NCBI RefSeq assembly: GCF_001044235.1
Contig: NZ_JYNL01000064.1
Location: 611,172 to 665,681 of the forward strand
Direction of reading: 5' to 3'
Length of the DNA: 54,510 bases
Source: Mycolicibacterium chlorophenolicum
GTDB lineage: Bacteria; Actinomycetota; Actinomycetes; Mycobacteriales; Mycobacteriaceae
Within the stretch, counting starts at the first letter, position 1; every line of letters begins with the position of its first letter. The notes beneath the pieces are model-generated. The model was not told where the DNA came from and made no database searches. It saw only the letters and a program-made list of their open reading frames with translations. Below, piece after piece: positions 1-8,800 of this stretch. A program made the position numbers and the translations under genes.

Positions 1-2
1 AC

Positions 3-665
3 GTGCCGGTGGTCGACGAGGCCGACGTCGAGGGTCTGGCGCCGGGTGCGCTGATCGCCGTCACCGACGAAGCAGCGTTCGCCGCCGATATCGTGTCGTC
101 GGCCGCGCAGAACCCCACCGGGTTCGTCGACGCCGCCGCCGAGGAACTCGCAGTGACTCCGCCCGCGCAGCTCCTCGCCGACTGGCGGCACACCCGCACC
201 GCCCTGCACGACGCTCTGCTGACAGTCGAGGACGGCCGCAAGCTGCCGTGGTTCGGGCCGCCGATGAGCGCGCCGTCGATGGCCACCGCCCGGCTGATGG
301 AGACCTGGGCGCACGGCCTGGATGTGGCCGACGCGCTCGGGGTGACGCGGGCACCGACGGCCCGGCTGCGCTCGATCGCCCACATCGGCGTGCGGACGCG
401 CGACTTCGCCTACACGGTGCACGGGCTGACGCCGCCGGCCGAACCGTTCCACGTGAAACTTCACGCGCCGGACGGCGCGGAATGGTCCTGGGGCCCCGAC
501 GATGCGGCGCAGCGGGTGAGCGGGTCGGCCGAACACTTCTGCATGCTCGTCACGCAGCGCCGCGCGCGGTCAGAGCTCGACGTCGTCGCCGTCGGACCCG
601 ACGCCGAGCAGTGGCTGACGATCGCGCAGGCGTTCGCCGGCCCGCCCGGGCGCGGCCGCGGCTGA
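3..665 (+). CDS. TIGR03084-type (DinB/maleylpyruvate isomerase-like) protein, 5' end cut off
   Basis: Resembles the actinobacterial TIGR03084 family of putative metal-binding proteins with a DinB/mycothiol-dependent maleylpyruvate isomerase-like fold; no substrate is known. Diagnostic stretches are LPWFGPPMSA, ARLMETWAHGLDVADALG, HIGVRTRDFAY, the WSWGP turn and the C-terminal WLTIAQAFAGPPG. Family members run about 250-260 residues, so the 220 visible residues imply roughly 35-40 N-terminal residues lie before the window. The first dozen residues fit the family poorly; whether the GTG at position 3 is used cannot be judged here. The gene converges with the minus-strand gene that ends at 672. 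Confidence 0.72.
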   Translation: MPVVDEADVEGLAPGALIAVTDEAAFAADIVSSAAQNPTGFVDAAAEELAVTPPAQLLADWRHTRTALHDALLTVEDGRKLPWFGPPMSAPSMATARLMETWAHGLDVADALGVTRAPTARLRSIAHIGVRTRDFAYTVHGLTPPAEPFHVKLHAPDGAEWSWGPDDAAQRVSGSAEHFCMLVTQRRARSELDVVAVGPDAEQWLTIAQAFAGPPGRGRG

Positions 666-671
666 TCGGGG

Positions 672-1166
672 TCATAACCGGCTCGCGCTGTCGGCGGCGC
701 CGTCGTCATCGGTGTCGACCAGGCGGACATCCCAGCGGCCGTCACCGTCGATGTCGACCCACGCCGTCCCCGTCCCGAACGCCCGGTCGGCCAACCCGTC
801 ACCGTCGCTGTCGGTCAACCGCTCCGCTGCCTGCCCGTCCCCGTCGAGATCCACCGTCGCGCTGCCGGCCGGATGCTCCACCCCGTCGAGCCCGAGCCAG
901 CGCACCGCCGCTGCCCGGTCGGCGCTCACCGACCAGGTACCGGTCCCGTCGTCGGTGACGTAGGCCTGCCCGTCCCCGCCGAAGTCCAGGACCCCGTGGT
1001 CGGCCAACCCGTCGACATCGAAGTCGGCGAGTGCGTCGTCGAGAAGGCCGTCGTCATCCAGATCGAGCGTCACGGCGTCGCGCACCCCGTCACCGTCGAC
1101 ATCGGCGGTCGGGTCGGCGCTCCACATCGTCGCCGAGCCGTCCGGATCGCCCAGGCAGTACTCCAT
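672..1166 (-). CDS. Aspartate-rich DxDxDG-repeat protein (Rv3906c-like), function unknown
   Basis: A protein of about 164 residues made almost entirely of acidic calcium-loop-like repeats. Seven DxDxDG units can be read (DVDGDG, DLDDDG, DFDVDG, DLDGDG, DSDGDG, DIDGDG, DTDDDG), spaced irregularly as in EF-hand, dockerin or thrombospondin type-3 loops. No signal peptide or membrane segment is visible, so the location is unknown. The ATG at 1166 lies 5 bases after the pcnA stop, so the gene is probably co-transcribed with pcnA, as Rv3906c is with Rv3907c. An alternative start at 1205 would overlap pcnA. Such proteins have been loosely labelled pullulanase, but no glycoside hydrolase domain is present. 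Ca2+ binding is an inference from the loops. Confidence 0.72.
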   Translation of the reverse strand: MEYCLGDPDGSATMWSADPTADVDGDGVRDAVTLDLDDDGLLDDALADFDVDGLADHGVLDFGGDGQAYVTDDGTGTWSVSADRAAAVRWLGLDGVEHPAGSATVDLDGDGQAAERLTDSDGDGLADRAFGTGTAWVDIDGDGRWDVRLVDTDDDGAADSASRL

Positions 1167-1171
1167 ACCTG

Positions 1172-2656
1172 TCAGACGCGCGGCTCGCCCTTCTCGTTCC
1201 ACCATCTCAAGAGTTCCTCGACCGCTTCCTCACGGCTGAGCGGGCCGCGGTCCAACCGCAACTCCTTGAGGTGATTCCACGCCTGCCCGACCTGCGGGCC
1301 GGGCGGGATGTCGAGGATCTGCATGATCTCGTTGCCGTCGATGTCCGGCCGCACCCGCGCCAGGTCCTCCTTGGCCGCCAATTCGGCGATGCGGTGCTCG
1401 AGGTCGTCGTAGTTGGCCTGCAGCCGTGCGGCCCGGCGCTTGTTGCGCGTGGTGCAGTCGGCGCGCACCAGCTTGTGCAGCCGGCTCAGCAGCGGCCCGG
1501 CGTCGGTGACGTACCGGCGCACCGCCGAGTCGGTCCACCGGCCCTCGCCGTATCCGTGGAACCGCAGGTGCAGATAGACCAGCTGCGAGACGTCATCGAT
1601 CATCTGCTTGGAGTACTTCAGCGCGCGCATCCGCTTGCGGGCCATCTTCGCGCCGACGACCTCGTGGTGGTGAAAGCTCACGCCGCCGTCGGATTCGTGC
1701 TTGCGGGTGGCGGGCTTGCCGATGTCGTGCAGCAGCGCCGCCCAGCGCAGCACCAGGTCCGGGCCACCGCCTTCAGAACCGAGGGGTCCCTCGAGATCGA
1801 TCGCCTGCCGCAGCACCGTCAACGAATGCTGGTAGACGTCCTTGTGCTGGTGGTGTTCGTCGATGGCCATCCGCATCGCCCCGATCTCGGGCAGCACCAC
1901 CTCCCCCAGCCCGGTCTGCACCATCAGGTCGATCCCGGCCACCGGATCGGCGCCCAACAGCATCTTGTCCAGTTCGGCGGCCACCCGCTCGACGCTGATC
2001 CGACCCAGCTGCGGCGCCATCTCCTCCAGTGCGCGGTGCACCCGCGGCGCCACGGTGAAACCAAGCTGCGACACGAACCGGGCCGCGCGCAGCATGCGCA
2101 GCGGGTCGTCGCCGAAAGACACCTCCGGCGCGGCGGGGGTGTCGAGGCTGCGGGCGTGCAGCGCGGTCAGCCCGCCCAGCGGATCGAGGAAGTCACCGAT
2201 GCCGCCGGGCCGGTCGGGGTCGATGCGCACCGCCATCGCGTTGACGGTGAAATCGCGGCGCACCAGGTCGTCGTCCAGGTTGTCGCCGAAGGACACCTCC
2301 GGGTGCCGCGTCACCTGGTCATACGAATCGGCGCGGAACGTGGTCAGTTCCAGCCGGTCACCGTTCTTGCCGACGCCGAGCGTGCCGAACTCGATGCCGG
2401 TGTCCCACAGCGCGTCGGCCCACCCCGCCAGCAGCGCCTTCATCTGCTCGGGGCGGGCGTCGGTGGTGAAGTCCAGATCGGTGCCCAGCCGGCCCAGCAG
2501 CGCGTCCCGCACACTGCCGCCGACCAGATAGAGCGCGTGCCCCCGCTCGGCGAACAACCGTCCGAGCCCCTCGAGCACCTCGCGATGCCGGTTCAGCGAC
2601 ACCTGCGCAGCGGCCAGCAGTTCGGGGACATCTCGTCCGGACGTGGGCTCAGGCAC
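1172..2656 (-). CDS. pcnA: CCA tRNA nucleotidyltransferase / poly(A) polymerase family
   Basis: Adds or repairs the 3'-CCA end of tRNAs. The 494-residue protein has the class II nucleotidyltransferase head: GGSVRDALLGR near residue 48, then the metal-binding DLDFTTDARP and the RRDFTVNAMA motif, followed by the RNA-binding part (DPLRMLRAARFVSQLGF). A C-terminal HD domain is visible (LLHDIGKPATR, HHHEVVGAKM). It is near collinear with mycobacterial PcnA. The GTG start at 2656 sits 8 bases downstream of TAGGCT (2665-2670 on the minus strand), so the mRNA is probably leaderless. It is divergent from mutT4 and followed after 5 bases by the DxDxDG gene. Confidence 0.95.
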   Translation of the reverse strand: MPEPTSGRDVPELLAAAQVSLNRHREVLEGLGRLFAERGHALYLVGGSVRDALLGRLGTDLDFTTDARPEQMKALLAGWADALWDTGIEFGTLGVGKNGDRLELTTFRADSYDQVTRHPEVSFGDNLDDDLVRRDFTVNAMAVRIDPDRPGGIGDFLDPLGGLTALHARSLDTPAAPEVSFGDDPLRMLRAARFVSQLGFTVAPRVHRALEEMAPQLGRISVERVAAELDKMLLGADPVAGIDLMVQTGLGEVVLPEIGAMRMAIDEHHQHKDVYQHSLTVLRQAIDLEGPLGSEGGGPDLVLRWAALLHDIGKPATRKHESDGGVSFHHHEVVGAKMARKRMRALKYSKQMIDDVSQLVYLHLRFHGYGEGRWTDSAVRRYVTDAGPLLSRLHKLVRADCTTRNKRRAARLQANYDDLEHRIAELAAKEDLARVRPDIDGNEIMQILDIPPGPQVGQAWNHLKELRLDRGPLSREEAVEELLRWWNEKGEPRV

Positions 2657-2741
2657 GTCCGGTGAGCCTACTGGTCACAGGCATGTCACCGACCGGCGAG
2701 TGCGGCGTGGGCTGCAGTTCACGGCAGCTACTATCGCTTGG
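2657..2741. promoter_or_regulatory. Divergent leaderless promoter pair, pcnA / mutT4
   Basis: On the plus strand TACTAT (2729-2734) is followed after 7 bases by the mutT4 GTG at 2742. On the minus strand TAGGCT (2670 to 2665) is followed after 8 bases by the pcnA GTG at 2656. Both look like SigA -10 boxes placed so that transcription starts at or next to the start codon. No convincing -35 boxes are visible. Confidence 0.5.
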
Positions 2742-3527
2742 GTGTCGGACGGCGAGCAGCCAAAACCACGACGGCGCCGAGGGCGCCGCCGCGGCCGACG
2801 CGCGGCAGGTCCGCCGGAGCCTGGTGCCGAGAACACCAACGGCCACCGCCAGAAGGCGACCGCAGGCGCCGCAGACACCCCGTCGGGCGCGACACCCAAA
2901 CCTGCGCGCTCCCGCCCGCGGCGGCCCACCGAGCGGCTGCGCACCGTGCACGAGACATCGGCAGGCGGCCTGGTCATCGACGGTCTCGACGGTCCCAAGG
3001 AAAGCCAGGTCGCGGCGCTGATCGGCCGCATCGACCGGCGCGGACGGATGCTGTGGTCGCTGCCCAAGGGGCACATCGAGCGGGGCGAGACGGCCGAACA
3101 GACCGCGATCCGCGAGGTCGCCGAGGAAACGGGCATCCAGGGCAGCGTGCTGGCGGCGCTGGGCAGCATCGACTACTGGTTCGTGACCGAGGGCCGCCGC
3201 GTGCACAAGACCGTGCACCATTACCTCATGCGATTCGCCGGCGGGGAGCTCTCCGACGAGGACGTCGAGGTGACCGAAGTCGCCTGGGTGCCCCTGCACG
3301 AACTGCCGAAGCGGCTGGCCTACGCCGACGAGCGCCGCCTCGCCGAGGTCGCCGACGAACTGATCGACAAACTGCACACCGACGGGCCCGCGGCGCTGCC
3401 GCCGCTGCCGCGCAGCACGCCGCGGCGGCGCGGCCAGACGCACTCGCACACCCGCAACCACCGGGCCGACTCCACCGCTCAACCACAGCCCGGCGGGCGG
3501 ACGAACGGCTGCGGTCAGAGTCCGTGA
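2742..3527 (+). CDS. mutT4: NUDIX hydrolase MutT4
   Basis: NUDIX pyrophosphohydrolase thought to act on (oxidised) nucleotides. The Nudix box is intact: GHIERGETAEQTAIREVAEE fits GX5EX7REUXEEXGU, in a domain preceded by TVHETSAGGLVIDG. The N-terminus is a very basic tail (RRRRGRRRGRR), as in M. tuberculosis MutT4. I chose the GTG at 2742 (reading SDGEQPKPRRRR after the start) because homologues begin there and a -10 box lies just upstream; the frame stays open upstream but is not conserved. The stop codon overlaps the start of the next gene (GTGA at 3524-3527), so the two genes are translationally coupled. Confidence 0.92.
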   Translation: MSDGEQPKPRRRRGRRRGRRAAGPPEPGAENTNGHRQKATAGAADTPSGATPKPARSRPRRPTERLRTVHETSAGGLVIDGLDGPKESQVAALIGRIDRRGRMLWSLPKGHIERGETAEQTAIREVAEETGIQGSVLAALGSIDYWFVTEGRRVHKTVHHYLMRFAGGELSDEDVEVTEVAWVPLHELPKRLAYADERRLAEVADELIDKLHTDGPAALPPLPRSTPRRRGQTHSHTRNHRADSTAQPQPGGRTNGCGQSP

Positions 3528-5884
3528 CCCGTCCGCCCGCGCGCATACTCGCCGCGGTCGTCGCGCTGCTGTTGGCTGTCGTGCCGATCGTCGCACCGGC
3601 CGTCGCGGACGCCCAACCCTCCACGCTGCCGTTCCTCACCGTGCAGATCGACGACATCACCCCTGACGTCGTCACCACGACCAGCGACCCGATGGTCACC
3701 GTCACCGGCAAGATCCGCAACGTCGGCGACCGCGCCGTACGCGACGTGGTGGTCCGGCTGGAACGGGCCGATGCGGTGACGTCGTCGACCGCGCTGCGCA
3801 CCGACCTCGCCGGCAACGTCGACCAGTACCAACCGGTCGCCGACTTCATCACCATCGCCCCGGAAATGGCTCGGGGACAAGAGGTTCCGTTCCGGCTGGG
3901 CTATCCGCTGCGCTCCCCCGACCACTCGTCGCTCGACATCACCGAGCCCGGCGTCTACCCGGTGATGGTGAACGTGAACGGCACCCCGGACTACGGGGAG
4001 CCCGCACGGCTCGACGACTCGCGGTTCCTGCTTCCCGTACTCGGCGTGCCGCCCGCCCAGTCGTCCGACGCCACCACCGACGCGGTGACCTCCGCGGTCC
4101 CCCCGGACACCACCCGTCCGGTCGGGCTGACGATGTTCTGGCCGCTGGCCGACCGGCCGCGGCTGGCCGCCGGCGCGCCGGGGGGAACCACCCCGGTACG
4201 GCTGATCGACGACGACCTCGCCAGCTCGTTGGCCGCGGGCGGCCGGCTGGACGCTCTGCTCGCCGCGGCCGATTTCGCGACCAGCCCGCAGGTCGATCCC
4301 GGCGGGGAGGTCACCCGTGCGCTGTGTCTGGCCGTCGACCCGGACCTGCTCGTCACCGTCAACGCGATGACCAACGGCTACGTCGTCAACGATGCCGCCG
4401 ACGCCGGACCCCGGACCACCCCGACCCATCCGGGCACCGGCCAGCAGGCCGCGATCGGCTGGCTCAACCGGCTCAAGGCGCTCGCCCAGCGCATGTGCGT
4501 GACGCCGACCGTCTACGCCCAGGCCGACCTCGACGCGCTGCACCGGGTGGCCGATCCTGGCCTGTCGGCGATCGCGACCAACGGTGCCGGCGACATCGTC
4601 GACCAGATCCTCGGGATCACCTCGACCCGCGGGGCCAGCATCGTCGGCGACGGGCCGCTGACCGCGCCCGCGGTGGACCTGCTCTCCGCGCAGGGCCCGA
4701 CCGTGGCCATCGCCGCGGCGAACCTGGCCGGGCCCAGCGACGCCGACGGCGGGCAACCCGGGACCGCCGACACCGCGCCGGTGCGCTACACCGCCAACGT
4801 GGTCACCACCCCGTTCGACCCGGCGGTCGGGGCGGCGCTCGCCGGCATGGGCACCGGCCCGGAATCGCCGTCGTACCTGGACCCCTCGTTGGACATCGCG
4901 GTGAAGCAGGACTCCGCGATCGCGCGGCGCCAGGACGCGCTGGGCGCGCTGTTGTGGCGCGGGCTCGACCCCGAGACCGCACCGCGTGACCAGATCCTGA
5001 TGCCGCCGATGACCTGGAGCGCCACCGCCGACGACGCCGAGGCCGTCCTCACCGCGGTGGCCAGCACCATCCGGTCCGGGCTGGCCGTGCCGCGGCCGCT
5101 CACCGCGGTGATCGATGCGGCGAACGCGGTGCACGGCGGCGTGCCTGCGCCGCCGGAGAACGCGGGCAACCCCCGCGGCCGGTTCGACGACGGTGTGGTG
5201 TCGGGCATCGCCGCTACGACCGCCCGGCTGTGGGGCCTGACCGGCGCACTGACCACCGACGAGCGGACCGGTCTGACCGGCACGCAGTACACCGCTCCGC
5301 TGCGCGAGGATCTGCTGCGCGCGCTGAGCTTGTCGGTACCGCCCGATGCCCGCAACGGGCTGGCCCAGCAGCGGCTGACCACCGTCGGCACCACGGTCGA
5401 GGACCTGTTCAAGGCGGTCACGATCGTCAACCCGGGCGGCTCCTACACCCTGGCCACCGAACGCAGCCCGCTGCCGCTGGCGCTGCGCAACGACCTGCCG
5501 GTGCCGATCCGGGTGCGGTTGGACATCGACGCCCCGCCCGGGATGACGGTGACCGATCCCGGCGAGATCGTGCTGCCCCCGGGCTTCCTGCCGCTCAAGG
5601 TCCCTATCGAGGTGCACTTCACCCAGCGCGTCGCCGTCGACGTCGCGCTGCGCACCGCCGACGGTCTGGCCCTCGGCGAGCCGGTGCGGCTCTCGGTGCA
5701 CTCCAACGCCTACGGCAAGGTGCTGTTCTTCATCACGCTGACCGGCGGGGCCGTGCTGGTGCTGCTGGTCGGACGACGGTTGTGGCACCGGTTCCGCGGC
5801 CAGCCCGACCCGGCCGACCTCGACCGGCCCGACCCGATCGAAGTGGCACTGGCGTACCAGGACGACGACGGAGGGCGCCGGTGA
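3524..5884 (+). CDS. DUF6049 family secreted/membrane protein (Rv3909-like)
   Basis: A 786-residue envelope protein of unknown function. It has an N-terminal signal sequence (about residues 5-32, ending near VADAQPS), a large extracytoplasmic region with Ig-like beta stretches (TVTGKIRNVGDRAVRDVVVRL near residue 65 and a second such region near residue 660) and one C-terminal transmembrane helix (about 732-754) with a short acidic cytoplasmic tail. The GTG start overlaps the mutT4 stop and its own stop overlaps the murJ start (GTGA at 5881-5884). This tight coupling to the lipid II flippase is conserved in mycobacteria and suggests, by inference, a role in peptidoglycan export or its control. 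Confidence 0.88.
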   Translation: MTRPPARILAAVVALLLAVVPIVAPAVADAQPSTLPFLTVQIDDITPDVVTTTSDPMVTVTGKIRNVGDRAVRDVVVRLERADAVTSSTALRTDLAGNVDQYQPVADFITIAPEMARGQEVPFRLGYPLRSPDHSSLDITEPGVYPVMVNVNGTPDYGEPARLDDSRFLLPVLGVPPAQSSDATTDAVTSAVPPDTTRPVGLTMFWPLADRPRLAAGAPGGTTPVRLIDDDLASSLAAGGRLDALLAAADFATSPQVDPGGEVTRALCLAVDPDLLVTVNAMTNGYVVNDAADAGPRTTPTHPGTGQQAAIGWLNRLKALAQRMCVTPTVYAQADLDALHRVADPGLSAIATNGAGDIVDQILGITSTRGASIVGDGPLTAPAVDLLSAQGPTVAIAAANLAGPSDADGGQPGTADTAPVRYTANVVTTPFDPAVGAALAGMGTGPESPSYLDPSLDIAVKQDSAIARRQDALGALLWRGLDPETAPRDQILMPPMTWSATADDAEAVLTAVASTIRSGLAVPRPLTAVIDAANAVHGGVPAPPENAGNPRGRFDDGVVSGIAATTARLWGLTGALTTDERTGLTGTQYTAPLREDLLRALSLSVPPDARNGLAQQRLTTVGTTVEDLFKAVTIVNPGGSYTLATERSPLPLALRNDLPVPIRVRLDIDAPPGMTVTDPGEIVLPPGFLPLKVPIEVHFTQRVAVDVALRTADGLALGEPVRLSVHSNAYGKVLFFITLTGGAVLVLLVGRRLWHRFRGQPDPADLDRPDPIEVALAYQDDDGGRR

Positions 5885-8800
5885 GCACCGTCGGTCCGCG
5901 CCGGGCGCCCGCCCGCTCCGAACTGTCCGACGCCGCCGTCGTGTCCCGGTCCTGGGGCATGGCGCTGGCCACCCTGGTCAGCCGGCTCACCGGGTTCGCG
6001 CGGATCGTGCTGCTCGCCGCGATCCTGGGTGCGGCCCTGTCCAGCGCGTTCACCGTGGCCAATCAGCTGCCCAACCTGATCGCCGCGCTGGTGCTCGAGG
6101 CGACGTTCACCGCGATCTTCGTCCCGGTGCTGGCCCGCGCCGAACGCGACGACGCCGACGGCGGAGCGGCGTTCGTGCGCCGCCTGCTCACGCTGGCGAC
6201 CACGCTGCTGCTGGTCGTGACCGTCGTCTCCACGCTCGCCGCCCCGCTGCTGGTCGACCTCATGCTCGGCTCCGACCCCCTGGTGAGCCGACCGCTCACC
6301 ACTGCGTTCGCGTTCCTGTTGCTGCCGCAGATCATCTTCTACGGGCTGTCGTCGGTGTTCATGGCGATCCTGAACACCCGCAACGTCTTCGGGCCGCCCG
6401 CCTGGGCGCCGGTGGTCAACAACGTCGTCGCGATCCTCACCCTCGGGCTGTATGTCCTTGTTCCGGGCGAACTCTCGATTGATCCCGTCGAGATGGGCAA
6501 CGCCAAGCTGCTGGTCCTGGGCATCGGCACCACGCTCGGCGTGGTGGCCCAGACCGCGGTCCTGCTGGTGGCCATCCGCGCCCAGCGGGTCAGCCTGCGT
6601 CCGTTGTGGGGCATCGACGACCGGCTCAAGAAGTTCGGCATGATGGCGCTCGCGATGGTGCTCTACGTGCTGATCAGCCAGGTCGGCATGGTGGTCGGCA
6701 ACCAGATCGCCAGCGGCGCGGCCGCGTCCGGCCCGGCGATCTACAACTACACCTGGCTGGTGCTGCAGCTGCCGTTCGGCATCATCGGCGTCACGGTGCT
6801 CACCGTCGTCATGCCCCGGCTGTCGCGCAACGCCGCCGCCGACGACGGACCCGCCGTGCTCGCCGACCTGTCGCTGGCGACCCGGCTGACGATGGTCACC
6901 CTGATCCCGATCGTGGCGCTGTTCACCGTCGGCGGCCCGGCGATCGGCAGCGCGCTGTTCGCCTACGGCAACTTCGGCTCCGTGGATGCCGGATACCTCG
7001 GCATGGCGATCACGCTGTCGGCGTTCACGCTGATCCCGTACGCGATGGTGCTGCTGCAGCTGCGGGTGTTCTACGCCCGCGAGGAGCCGTGGACGCCGAT
7101 CGTGCTGATCGTCGTGATCACCACGGTCAAGATCGCGGCGTCGTTGGCGGCGCCGCACCTGACCGCCGATCCCGAACTGGTGGCCGGCTACCTGGGCCTG
7201 GCCAACGGGTTGGGTTTCCTCGCCGGGGCGACGGTCGGTTACCTGCTGCTGCGGTCGCGGCTCGACCCGCCCGGCGGCCGGCTGCTGGGCCTCGACGTGA
7301 TCCGCACGATCCTGGTCACCATCACCGCGTCGCTGACGGCCGGGCTGATCGCCCACGTGCTGGACCGGCTGCTGGGGCTGGCAACCCTGACCGACCACTG
7401 GGGCGGCGCCGGCTCGCTTCTGCGGTTGGCGGCGATCAGCCTGGTGATGGCGCCGATCATCGTCGGAATCCTGCTGGCGGCGAAGGTGCCCGAGGCGCTG
7501 GCGGCGCTGGCCGCCGTGCGCGGCCGGCTAAGTCGGAGCCGGGCGCCGGCCGGGAGTTCCGTCCCGACCCGGGCGGCCGGTCCGCTCACGTACCCTGATC
7601 TCACATCGTCTCCGCGACGCCAGCGTCAGTTTCCCGAACCGTCGCTGCGGGGACACAGGGGCATGGTTGCCGAGGACAGGACAGGGAAAGGAGCTGGTGT
7701 GAGCGACACCCCCGCCGGCGGTTCCCCTGCGCCCTCCGACTCCTCTGCCACCACCCGGATCAACCGCCCGTCTGCGGACGACTTCCAGCCCGACGTGCCC
7801 GAGGCGCCCGAGACCCCCGCGCAGCCCGACCGACCGACGGAGGCGATCGCCACCGCCGGTCCGCCGCGACCGCGTTCGGACTACAGCAACGACCCCACCC
7901 GCGAGTCACTGGCCTTCGATCCGCCTCGCGAGCCCCCGCTGGAGGCCGCGACAGCCGTCGAGGACGCCACCCACCTGATCCCGGGCGCGACCGTCGCCGC
8001 CGGGCGCTACCGCCTGCTGGTGTCCCACGGCGGACCGGCCGGCCTGCAGTTCTGGCAGGCCCTCGACACCGCGCTGGACCGGCAGGTGGCCCTGACCTTC
8101 GTCGACCCCGAGGGCCGGCTCCCCGACCACGAGGTGCAGGAGATCCTCGACCGCACCCAGCGGCTGGGCCGCATCGACATGCCGGGGGTGGCGCGCGTCC
8201 TCGACGTGGTCCGCGTCGGCAAGGGCGGCCTGGTGGTCTCCGAGTGGATCCGCGGCGGATCGCTGGCCGAAGTCGCCGACACCTCGCCGTCGCCGATCGG
8301 CGGCGCCCGCGCGGTGCAGTCGCTGGCAGCCGCCGCCGAAGCCGCGCACCGCAGCGGGGTGGCACTCGCGATCGACCACCCCGCCCGGATCCGGGTCAGC
8401 ATCGAGGGCGATGTGGCCCTGGCCTTCCCGGCCACGCCGGCGGCGGCGACCCCCGACGACGACATCCGGGGTGTGGGCGCAGCCCTCTACGCACTGCTGA
8501 TCAACCGCTGGCCGCTGCCGGAGACCGGTGAGCCCAGCGGACTGGCCGCCGCCGATCTCGACCCGGCGGGCCAAGCCGTGGAGCCGCGCACCGTCGACCG
8601 GGACATCCCGTTCCAGATCTCGGCGGCCGCGGTGCGGGCGGTGCAGGAGAACGGCGGCATCCGTAGCGCGTCGACGATGCTCAACCTGCTGCAGCAGGCG
8701 ACGGCGGTCGCCGACCGGACCGATCACCTCGCCCCCGTGGACGAGACGGTCGACGAGCGCGGCAGCGCATGGCAGGCGTCGGCCGATCCCGAAACCGCGA

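Noticed and set aside
672..1166. Pullulanase
   Set aside because: Only calcium-loop-like repeats are present; no glycoside hydrolase catalytic region exists in 164 residues.
2643..2741. N-terminal extension of MutT4
   Set aside because: The frame is open but the residues are not like homologues, and a -10 box sits 7 bases before the GTG at 2742.
3515..7398. Very long open frames on the minus strand opposite the DUF6049 and murJ genes (over 500 codons each)
   Set aside because: High-GC coding DNA leaves antisense frames free of stops. Their translations are rich in Arg, Gln, His and Gly without domains, while the plus-strand frames encode clear conserved proteins.
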